NCBI GenBank assembly: GCA_013420905.1
Contig: JAAXNY010000013.1
Span: 1,674,001-1,738,000 of the forward strand
Length of the DNA stretch: 64,000 nt
Source: Collybia mongolica
Taxonomy: Eukaryota; Basidiomycota; Agaricomycetes; Agaricales; Clitocybaceae
Direction: 5' to 3'
In this document: piece by piece, positions 47,918-59,387 of the stretch
How the letters are laid out: each line of letters begins with the position of its first letter
How positions within the stretch are numbered: position 1 is the stretch's first letter
Translations under genes and position numbers: made by a program
The notes under the pieces: model-generated
The model's input: only the letters and a program-made list of their open reading frames with translations
Databases searched by the model: none
Told to the model about the DNA's origin: nothing

Positions 47918-48376
47918 TTATATGATAGGAATCGCGGGGTGCCAGTTGGCCAATCATCAATCCACCATTTGTATCTTATCGGCATCTGCTTTCACATTCC
48001 AGTACACGTCTTGCTATCCATGTTCAATTACTATCTCCCCGGACGATAAATCTCTTGGTACCAAACCTGATCCTCCTTTAGTTTAGTTTTCCCCAGGGTG
48101 GGCTGGGCGCCTTGAAACGTCTCATTTCATCGTAAACACGTGATCCTGCCACAGATTACCTGGACCCATGTGTGATAATGTTTCGTATACGAGGGCTTTG
48201 CAATCGATGCTCTTGAGTATAACCAATAAGTAACAAACTTGCATCCGGATCGACGCGTTCCTTCTCACCGACGCGTTTCGGCAATCCTCTATCGCATCAC
48301 GTGAGGATTCAGGGTCCTGTTGCGTAGCTTCGGCTCGTTGCTTTTTAGAGTACCACTTTTATGACCCGCAGCTGTG
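47918..48376. promoter_or_regulatory. Promoter region with paired MCB boxes
   Basis: 459 bp before the coiled-coil gene. Two ACGCGT elements (48253-48258 and 48271-48276) lie 18 bp apart, about 100-125 bp upstream of the start codon. A CACGTG E-box-type word sits at 48299-48304 (spanning tcacgtga). The pairing and position suggest cell-cycle control. Confidence 0.55.
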
Positions 48377-50075
48377 ATGAACGACGAAGTCGCAGTTTCT
48401 GTGTGGGTCCTGTATGGCGGGTCTAAAGCCGAATACTTTGCAGGTCCTCCAAATGATTTCGCTATAAGATTGCTGCTCGACGACCTTTTAAAACTGAAAC
48501 TTCCTCATCCAAAGCGAGAGAATATCGATTTCATCTCAGGAAGACATGGCGCGCAAGGATCTTCTTTCTTTTGGCCCCGAGTTCCAGTCAATGGGGTAAG
48601 TATTATATTTATTGAACTTTGCTGCTGTACTTTTTCTTTTTTTGTTCATACTCTTTTCAGGTTTTGCATAAACAAATTAAAATTCACGTTAAACCCTCCC
48701 GTGACTTCTTCGAGATGCACCAACAACTCTTGGAAAGCTTATCCATGTACTCCATATATTCTGGAGACACGTCTATAGGAACACTAACTTCCTTTATTTT
48801 CGAAATCAGCGTGTCTTTAACTTGCAAGGAACAGTGCGTATTCTCTGAAGACTATTGAGTTGTCGTGCAATAACCATCAATGATAAGATTAGTCTTGGCT
48901 GCCAACCAAAACCCACGGAAGTTATCTTCGCAAGGTAAGGCGCCGCCTCAATACACCAATAAACATGGGGTACGCCAGGACCAAAACCCAAACCCCTCTG
49001 GCCCCGTCAAGGTTCCTGTGAAGGTCGACGAGGCAGAGGAATTACTGAACAACATGGCTCTGACATTCCAACCCAATATCAGGGTACCAAAAATAGAACC
49101 TGTGGATCCTCCGAGTCTATTCGACACTTTGGCAAGTGCGATCATTCTTCGGGCATGAGGCTGATAGAACTGATTATCGTTTGATAAAAGCCCTTCCCTC
49201 GAGAGGACTCTGTGGCATCTTCCAGACATTCCGTGCCGCTGGAAGCCGCACCGCAACCGCTCTTTGCCCCAAACTCACATATCACGGAATTTGAGCACTT
49301 ACCTGCCCCCGGCGCTAGAAGCCTGCCATCACCTAGACCATATTCCATCCACTCAACACCAATGTCTATATCCCCCCCTCCATCTGCATCCTCGGTAAAT
49401 CTGTTTTGCTGGGGGTAAAAGTCTTGTCTAACTTCACCAGAACCCTAAACCTCAACGACCAGCAGTTTCCATACATTCAGCACGAAAGAGCACTCCAGAG
49501 GTCAGCTCAAATAACCCCCGGCGATCAACTGACCCATATTATGCAGTTCTCGCCCCCTGGTTTCGTTAAAGTTCAACCAACCTCTCCAACCATCCCGCGC
49601 AAAAGGCTACTCACACCCGATCCTGAAGCGGATACACGTCCCGGCGTTCGCCCCCCACCGAACCCCAGGGACATCCCTACAATACAAAAGCTCACCCGGG
49701 AGCTTTGGGACCTACGCAGGCAAGTCACTGCAGGTGTGGCGCGTGAAACCGTCATCATCGAAGAGCTCAGGGCGCTCAATTCTGTCTTCGCGCCCGAGCC
49801 CTCCGCACATGTCAAATCGCCTGAAGATCTTAGTATGTACAACGATACGTACATCTCGTCACTTCTGATACATAGATCCATTTCCAGCTACCAAGACAAG
49901 ACTGGAGGCGGTCGAAAGTGAACTTCGAGCGGAAAGAAAAAGGCGCGAGGAGGCTGAGGCTGCGCTGAACGACATCGAGCGGGAATGTCGGGAACCTTTT
50001 GTGGTTCCAGCTTTGTTTGAGGCATTTGTCTCGATTTCAAGGATCACATCACAGGTGATGGACCAGGATCCTTAA
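48377..50075 (+). CDS. Unknown coiled-coil protein, candidate cell-cycle gene
   Basis: Not recognised as any named family. Start ATG 48377 (MNDEVAVSVWVLYGGSK). An intron at about 48595-48660 (gtaagt...ttcag) joins FWPRVPVNG to VLHKQIKIHVKPSRDFF. After an intron in the 48780-48880 region the reading continues RLVLAANQNPRKLSS and KVDEAEELLNNMALTFQP. The middle is Pro-rich and disordered (residues 200-330). The C-terminal part is helical with heptads: LTRELWDLRRQV, then ATKTRLEAVESELRAERKRR and EEAEAALNDIERECREP. It ends ITSQVMDQDP at TAA 50073-50075. About 450 residues. No membrane segment. The paired MCB boxes upstream and the coiled coil suggest a chromosome or kinetochore role, but this is a guess. 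Confidence 0.7.
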
Positions 50076-50330
50076 TGTTTCGTCGTCATTTTGCCATCGC
50101 AACCACTTTATTGGTACTGCCACTATTTAAGACTCTTTACATTGTAACTTTATCCAGCACCTTGGCTTAGGATGATAGAATAAATAACGAAAAGCAATCC
50201 TTCTAAAGTCTAGGTGCCATTGATGGTTGGCAGCCAATGTCGAGAGGTGGTGCTGCCCAGGAGCAACAAAAAGTCCGCAGCTCAAGTGCTCTTCGGCTTT
50301 TCACAACTGTACTTCTGCTGGGTCATATAT

Positions 50331-52875
50331 TCAACGAACGAAAGCGGAAACCTGCGATAGCCTCTCCTCCAAATCGCGGATCTCCTGCATGATAGAACCA
50401 TGTCGCTCCCTCATCTCATCGTATGAGGGGGTAGCAACCACAGGCTCAGGCAGCGGAAGAGACAGGTCCCCTGACCTGCTGAAACTCATCGACCGTCCGC
50501 CGGGCAGCAAGAACGTGCTCATACCGGTACGAAGGGAACTGATCGTTGGTGTTCCGCTTCTCCTCGACAAGATCGACATTGCGGAACCTGGCCGTGGGGT
50601 GGGGCTAGGACTCGGTGGGCCTTCTGAATCCGTGTCCTCCGACCCTGAGGATGGATGGTGGATGACGATGGGGTTAGGCCTACGACGGGGTTGTGCTTGA
50701 GGTTGAGAAGCTGCTCCGTAGTCCGGGACGGGGAGAGGAGATGGAAGGAAGCGAAGTTCTTTCTTTAGTGTACCAGACCGGCTGAACGAGGTCAGAAGGC
50801 GTGGTTTCCGCCCGCTTTCAAGTACCTTCTTTCGGGCACTCATACCAACGCAGTTGACCAGCTGCTGCATGGCTTCGCGATCGGAGACACTGCGTCTACC
50901 TATCGTACGGCGGACTGTGCTCGTGCGAGGGAGGGTTTGGAAGGGTGTCATCATGTTCGGGCGCATTGGAGTACTATATAGATGAGAGTGTACTGGAGGC
51001 ATGGGTAGTGTCCACCGTGGCGTGACAAACGCTGGGTTTGCTGTAATATGGGTGGAAGGGACTCGGAAAGGACGAGGGGTATTCATATCGGAGGGTGTAA
51101 ACAGATTATGGCTGTCAATATTATTAGCCTCCCCTTCACTGGGAAACGCGTCCAGTGATGGCCCCCACGAAAAACCGATGAACGCGGCGGTGGTGTCCTC
51201 CTCAGAGGGGCGGGACGGGAAGGGTGAGGACCTAGAACGAAGGATAGATAATCCAGGAGATGACCCTTGAGAAGACTGAAATAAGGCGGAGAATGCAAAG
51301 CCCTGGGAATGGCTGTCATCGAGGCGTGACTGAACGCCCACAGAAGGAGCGGAGGAAGGGTCCGCCCGTTCAGCATACGTAAACTGGGGAAGGTGAAGGT
51401 CGGCGGGAGCCGGTTCTGAAAGTCCTCATCAGGTTAAAATAGCGAATAAAGGGAATGTGCTTCACGAGAAGTGAGAGTGTCCCAGTTCACACTCTCAAAA
51501 ATTGGATGGCTTGTAACCTCTAAGATATTTTTATGCCCTAGCCGTTGGTCCGAATGTGTTAATAACCTTTTATGAAGATCAGACTAGTTAATGTTGAAGT
51601 AAGGTTCATACCTTCGTAAGAAATTCTCGTATCCTGGTGACAAAGGAACTTTTGGGTCAAAACGTAAACTTTTCTGTGGAAGAAATTAGCATGTTCTACG
51701 TCGAAAATAAGCTAGAACAAACCTCATGGTCGATGATCCGCAGGTACGTCTGCCGTATATCCCTCGCGAAGAATGGGGCAACCCCGAACGCCATCTCGTA
51801 CAGCATTGCACCAAGACTCCACCAGTCGGTTACACGACCATAACCATCTAGTTTATCCTCTTCACGCGAGCGTTGGAGATCATCATCATCTTCCATTTCT
51901 AATGCCACCAGGGCTTCCTCGTGTGCTTTGAGTATTTCAGGCGAGATATAATCGCATGTTCCACACGGGACTAGACAGTACCGTTTAGGTAAGAGCTGCG
52001 ATCCATTGGGCCCTGGAGGTAACAATGGCGCAGCAGAACCAAAATCAATCAGAAGGACATGTGCTTCTGGGGTAAGCACGAAATTGTGCGGCTTGATATC
52101 GCTGTAGAGCAAGACATTGGGACTATGTATGTCTCCACGTATGAGGGGGTGACATACCGATGCACGAACCCTTGAGAATGGCACCAATGAATTGCACTAA
52201 CGAGCTGAGGGGTCCACCACATGAGATTCGCTTCAGGGATTTTTCCGTCATGCGGGCTGGATTCCAAGACGTCCCATAGTGTTCCGCCTTCAGCATAATC
52301 CATAACAAGATTCAAATGGGTGGGAGTTTGGAATGCGCAGAGGAGATGTGGGGCCCATTCTGTATCAGTTTTGGCTGCCTGAAGCAATAGATCGCGCTCG
52401 AATTGAGGAGAGCATTGCTGTTGGGAGTGAACCATGAGCGCTGACGATATGAGTTGCAAGACTGTGAGCGGACCTCACGCGTTCTAAGAGCAAATCGCTT
52501 CTCTATCGATTTACAAACATATACACGTCCATTGAGACGGCATGTCACGACGTCAATCTGGATATAGCATTAGAATTATCAGAGGGTTGTCAAAAGGATC
52601 GGAGTGCGCGCACCACACCAAATTGGCCAAATTCTAATGTTCCGACTTTCGATAGATCCTTATCTTGGAAGCGTAGCGTGTCGATTTCGGTTGTTTTTGC
52701 TGTCGTGCCGTGGGCGTTGCGTCATCATAGGTTAAGGTAGATACATACACGTTTTGCCTATCACATTCTGTCCGTGTAAAATGCGGTCTAGGGCCAGCCC
52801 ATCTGCATCCTCGTCCCCTCTGCTCTTCAGCAGGGACGCCAGGCGTGTCTTCCTTTGGAACCATGAGAGAGACAT
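50331..52875 (-). CDS. AGC-like protein kinase with a long disordered C-terminal tail
   Basis: Ser/Thr kinase, nearest in style to the DMPK/NDR part of the AGC group. The start is placed at ATG 52875 (MSLSWFQRKTRLASLLKSRG), the only start that stays in phase over the first intron (about 52754-52708). Motifs: Gly-rich loop VGTLEFGQFGVIDVV; VYVCKSIEKRF with the ATP-binding Lys; LVMDYAEGGTLWDVL; FVHRDIKPHNFVL, the catalytic loop, spliced over an intron near 52160; LIDFGSAAPLLPPG; and CGTCDYISPEIL. Between the activation segment and VTDWWSLGAMLYEMA is an acidic insert of about 35 residues (ALEMEDDDDLQRSREEDK). The substrate-binding lobe ends near 51480. The remaining ~340 residues are Ser/Pro-rich with a final coiled coil (EIRDLEERLSQVSAFVR). 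The stop is at 50331. Catalytic residues are intact. Confidence 0.87.
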
Positions 52876-53275
52876 GCATCAGGTCGTTAAAATTTCTTTG
52901 CGTTGCTCGAAATTGAAAGGTATAAGATAATGAGCGTTTGGTTGAACTATGTTACAACAGCTAGGGAAGAACAAGAAGGAAGTGAATGTAGATCGGAATT
53001 GATGGAGGGTTACAGTTCGAAAGTTAAGCCTCCGCAAAAAGGATAAGATTATTGCGGTAGAATTACGTAATAGTTGATTGGGTGAAGTTGTGAGCTGTGT
53101 GAAATTTCAGATAATTGTACCAGTTCCTCGGTTAATTTCTTCCCGACTCCCAAACATATACGTATCTTCTTCATCAGGCTTAAGGAAAACGCTGTTCTCA
53201 GTTCATCATTATTTGTACGCTGATAGATTCAGCAAGACTATATTGGGCGGGCTTTCTCATTCCTAGAACATTGCA
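52876..53275. promoter_or_regulatory. Divergent promoter between the kinase and GPI-protein genes
   Basis: 400 bp, moderately AT-rich. No distinct motif recognised. Confidence 0.35.
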
Positions 53276-54104
53276 ATGTGCCGAATATCAACTGGGGCGA
53301 GCTGGTTTTTAGCCCTTCTGGTCCTAACGATTGTAAAACCTGTGGTATCCTCTGTCTATCCAACGGAGCCGGTTGCGGCTACTACTTTCTCAACTGGACA
53401 GCTCGCGACGGTCAGATGGCGCGACGACGGTCATCGCCCTCATCTCAAAGACATTGGACTCATGATGATTGACCTCCATAACGACATGCATGAAAGCAAC
53501 AACGTGAGTCTTTGTATCCACGGACAATACATAAACGACTCTATCAAAATCGCCATTTGGGATGAGACCTCTCACAATATACTAACGAACTGTTGGTTTA
53601 GACCTATGTCGCTACATTGGCCAAACACGTCGACCCTGTGATGCAATCTTATACGCTCTTCATTCCATCTGACTTGCCTACGAACGTTTATTAGTACGTG
53701 GCCCCTATTTTTCCCTCCTGGGCGACTCCCATCAACATGAGATTTCCAGTCATATGCGCTTCATAAGTTCCGAGCCACCCTTGACAATTTATACGGCGGA
53801 CTTCCAACTCACCAAGGGCGCTTTCCTTCCTGTCGACTTAAAACCTGAAGATGAGAATCCGCGCCTCGCTGGTTCTACACCAACACCGACCCCGAACCCT
53901 ACTCCGACCTCTCAACTAGTATCTGTCACGACTATACACGCCGATCCTTTAAATGGAGGGGCTAATCCTAAGGCCTCTGGGGCTCATAATTCCGGAAATG
54001 GTCCAAAGAAGGGCTCAGGCAAGAGTGTAGGTTGTCACGGAATTTCGTTCAAGCTGGCGTTTGTTGTCTGGCCAGCTGTTATGGGACTTTCTTTGGCAAT
54101 CTAA
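53276..54104 (+). CDS. Secreted GPI-anchored protein, Kre9/KNH-like N-terminal domain
   Basis: Probable cell-wall or plasma-membrane surface protein; Kre9/Knh1 relatives influence beta-1,6-glucan. Start ATG 53276. A signal peptide is evident (WFLALLVLTIVKPVVSS, cleavage near residue 26). The domain opens VYPTEPVAATTFSTGQ and continues with VRWRDDG, typical of this Ig-like fold. Introns at about 53503-53601 and 53694-53746 join ESN to TYVATLAKHVDPVMQ and NVY to SYMRFISSEPPL. A Thr/Pro-rich stalk (TPTPTPNPTPTSQL) leads to a small-residue site (SGKSVGCHG) and a hydrophobic C terminus (FKLAFVVWPAVMGLSLAI), the pattern of a GPI attachment signal. The stop is at 54104. About 225 residues. Confidence 0.85.
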
Positions 54105-54438
54105 AAATGTAAAATCACGTTTCCCTTTTTTACTTGTAGTCTCCTCCAACGTCCGTCCAAAACAATGTACAGACTATTGTAAATATATTCCTCATTGCCT
54201 TCCCAGGGCACCTGTGGCCTTTCTGGCGATTTATCTCCCTTCGCAGATTAGATTCCGGATGATTCATGAGCTTTCGCGAGAGTCCGGTTTTGGGGTGTGA
54301 TGCTGTCACATGCGTTACTCCTCCATACTGGATCCGACCGCGTCCGTCTTTCTCTCAAAACTTTCACTCATGCTCACCGTACAGAGAATAGCCCAAAAGG
54401 TGTGTTCTCCAATCACCTGCCGAAAACGACAATACTGA
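54105..54438. other. Intergenic, promoter of the dihydrolipoamide dehydrogenase gene
   Basis: 334 bp between two plus-strand genes. Nothing distinct seen. Confidence 0.35.
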
Positions 54439-56338
<1,900 letters not shown>

Positions 56339-56992
56339 AGCGCGAGCGCAAGACCCGGATCTATAGTTAAATAACTTCTCGATATAATAGCGGATTCATA
56401 GATAAAGGGTTGTCTAGATTTCAATCCAATCTATCTTTTCTTGCCGGCTTGGTTCAGCGCGCATATCAACCTACTTACGATTTGATACTATGATAGAAGA
56501 CCTGATTGTCGCAGTCCTGTAAATGTCAGAGCCGAGTCTCAGAAGTTATCTTTAGCTGGTCCACACGCTCTAAGAAGGTGCTTGTTTACCCGAAGAGCGT
56601 CTCATAGTGTTTATTTTTGAATGTCATGCCAACTCCTGGTCAGCAGTTGTACAGTTGTCTACGTAGTCGCGAAAATTGGAATCTTTTTCCCGCTGAGATC
56701 CACATGCCCCCCGTCGCTCGGATGAGTAGTATTATAATAATTCGCATCAATAGGTCAGATTTGAGCTGGATCTTACTCATCAATGCCCAAAGGATGGTAG
56801 CGATCTACTGCCCCCGCCCTGGCGAATTTGACAGCTGAGAGCAGATGACTTGTAACCGTGTGCCCAAGACGCACTTCCTTCAGTTTGGCCACCTCATACC
56901 ACATGAAAAGAACTAGGCAAATGGAGGATAAAAGGCGCGATGCTCAACAGCGTAAACTTACGTTCCCGAAACGCCCAAACCAAAAACCACCA
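56339..56992. other. Intergenic before the lysozyme gene
   Basis: 654 bp. The 56617-56838 frame shows no family features. No TATA box as strong as at 61998 was seen. Confidence 0.35.
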
Positions 56993-57859
56993 ATGTTTTC
57001 TATTCCTCTTCTTGTTATCTTTGCAGGCCTTGCGCGCGCTGCGGTCAATGGCGCCTGCAGCGTTAACGGCACCCCTGGCGTCTGCCTGGTCAATACCGAC
57101 TGTACCAGCGGAGGAGGAACAACCCACTCTGGTTTCTGCCCCAACGACCCCAACAACGTCTTGTGTTGCACTAAAACCTCTTGTGGCAGCGGCGGCAACT
57201 GTCGCTTCACCAGCGCTTGTGCTTCAGGCAATACGCTTTCTGGTATGTCTTCTCCTCATCTCCCGATTCACGAGCAAAGTTTGTTCTGACTCGCGCCTTG
57301 CTTATTCAAAGGTCTTTGCCCCGGACCCTCTGACTTTAAGTGTTGCCTGCCCGGAGCGACTTGCGCACCTCCAGCTGTCAATGCTGCGACAGTCAGTTTG
57401 ATTAAGGAGTTCGAAGGGTTCGTCGCCAGCCCCTCCCCCGACCCCATCGGCCTCCCCACCGTTGGTTACGGCCACCTCTGCCAACAAACCAACTGCGCCG
57501 AGGTTCCGTTCTCCTTCCCGATGACAGAAGCGCAGGCTGCCACCCTCCTTCAGACCGATCTGAAGACGTACACGAAGTGCCTCTCCGACGCCATCGTCGA
57601 CTCCGTGCGCTTGAATGCCAACCAGTACGGCGCCCTCTCGTCGTGGACCTTCAACGAAGGTTGCGGGAACATGCGGTCGTCGACCTTGATCAGCCGTCTC
57701 AATGCTGGAGAGAGCCCCAACACTGTCGCCGCGCAAGAGCTCCCCAAGTGGACATTCGCTGGTGGGGTCAGTCTGCCAGGCCTCGTCCGTCGCCGCGCTG
57801 CAGAAGTCGTCCTTTTCCAGACTGCTTCAAGCGTTATCTCGCACCCCCCACCGTGTTAG
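56993..57859 (+). CDS. Secreted GH24 (phage T4-type) lysozyme with N-terminal Cys-rich modules
   Basis: Muramidase-type enzyme that would cleave bacterial peptidoglycan outside the cell. The start chosen is ATG 56993, which gives a signal peptide (MFSIPLLVIFAGLARAAVNG). Then come Cys-rich modules: CSVNGTPGVCLVNTDC ... GFCPNDPNNVLCC, and CGSGGNCRFTSAC, interrupted by an intron at about 57243-57311 before LCPGPSDFKCCLPGATC. The catalytic domain begins LIKEFEGFVASPSPDP. The catalytic Glu is in EFEG, and TVGYGHLC carries the Thr/Gly-Tyr-Gly-His of this family. LNANQYGALSSWTFNEGCGN matches the second conserved block. The stop TAG is at 57857-57859. About 265 residues. GH24 enzymes are otherwise known from bacteria and phages, so acquisition by transfer is likely but old: introns and a signal peptide are in place. 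Confidence 0.93.
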
Positions 57860-58391
57860 GTATGTAATTGGTGATACCCGCTTGTGTCTTCTGACGTTTT
57901 GGTCGACAGGTTTAGGTTTCGTGAAATTGGGGTTTCATAGTTTCCTAGGTTGTAGTCGGTCCAGTGATACCCGTGCTGTTTCGTAGTGAAAATACAATAC
58001 TACTGTTCAACGAGATGGACGTGTCATGTAACCGCGGCTTGTGAGGACTGGCCCAGATTCCAAAGACATCCACAAGTCTCCAAGGTGAACAACTAGGTCG
58101 AAACAGCAACGCATCTTCAGCCTAGTAGACAACACAGTCAGCGTCTCCGTGCCAGCGGCTACTTTCGCATCCGCTCGCTCAGTGTTCAAGGTTCGCTGAA
58201 GCAGTAAAGATTCTAGAAGCGAATAGTGTCGCGGCCTCCGACTTTCGAAGAAATGTACTTGTGGTTTGAACTGCAGTAGCTGTTGGGATTGAATAAGACA
58301 TTAGAGTCGGCAATCGGCGGATTGACTCCGGGCCCTCCAGCTTCACTCAAACACCCATATTGCCACTCGAACCATTGCCCCATATCTGACA
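57860..58391. other. Intergenic, no gene recognised
   Basis: 532 bp between two plus-strand genes. Nothing distinct seen. Confidence 0.35.
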
Positions 58392-59328
58392 ATGCTGGTC
58401 AACGTCATAAAATTTTCTCCGACTCAACGGGATCCACGGCCATTTATCGCGTCGTCACGGTTTGTACGCAAGTTAACGACTGAGTCCAATTCCACCAAGA
58501 ACATCTCTGAGGCCAAACCACTGCACGGTACCGTTGCATCACACCGGTTGTACATTTTCCTTCATGCATCCAAACCCCCCTCCGAATTTCCTGCAAGGAT
58601 GTCCACCCCAATTCAACGGGCTCTCTTGCTGAAAACCCTGAAATGGGGCGGGATCGTCAATTTCTCGTGGCATGGGCCAAAAGCATCTTCAAATGATGTT
58701 TGTACATCAGCGACGGCCTTTTCCATTGCCGGGGGGCGACTGGATATTCCCAACATCTCTTTGGAGAACATCGACGAAGTGGAAGCAAGTTTACAGAGGC
58801 ATTTAGAGGGCCCATTAGTGAACAATACTGCCGAAGAAATCCAACTCTATGTGTGCACCCACGGCGCTCGAGACTGTCGCTGTGGAGATATGGGGAGTCG
58901 CGTGGTCAAAGCATTGCGAGAAGAAGTACGGAAGCGGACTGAAGCCGATCCTCACGGGCTTGTCAGTAGAGTCAAGGTGGGGGAGGTGGGACATGTCGGA
59001 GGGCACCAGTTGAGTGGTATCGTTATTTCCCCGAAATTTTCCCTCTAAGTTCCCTTAGATACGCTGCGAATCTGCTGGTACTTCCACATGGTGAATGGTA
59101 CGGTCTTACCCTCCTCTCTAATTGTTACGATCTAATACGACCGCTTACAGGCTGGGATTATTGACACCAGAAGACGTACCCACTGTTTTGGACAAGATAC
59201 TCGAGCATTCCCCAGAACCGTTCAATGCAAACCAGCCACCACTATACCCTGAACACTGGCGGGGACGTATGGGTCTATCCAAGGATGAGCAGATTGAACT
59301 ATACACGTCGCACGCTTTTAGAACCTGA
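58392..59328 (+). CDS. Sucrase/ferredoxin-like protein (thioredoxin-fold, Aim32-related)
   Basis: Member of the Suc_Fer-like family; relatives include yeast Aim32, a mitochondrial [2Fe-2S] thioredoxin-like protein. The start chosen is ATG 58392; the basic, hydroxylated N terminus (RPFIASSRFVRKL) could be a mitochondrial presequence. After KPLHGTVASHRLYIFLH the conserved Cys block appears: YVCTHGARDCRCGDMGS, in which CTHGxxDxRCG is the family hallmark. An intron at about 59009-59056 joins GEVGHVGGHQ to YAANLLVLPHGEW, with the HxGGH motif intact. A second intron at about 59094-59150 leads to LGLLTPEDVPTVLDKIL. The stop is at 59328. About 270 residues. No catalytic activity is assigned. It ends 59 bp from the convergent glycosidase. 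Confidence 0.9.
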
Positions 59329-59387
59329 ACCTCAGGACTGCTCAGGGTAACGCATAGAGTCTTAGACCGCAATCTAATATTCACGCT

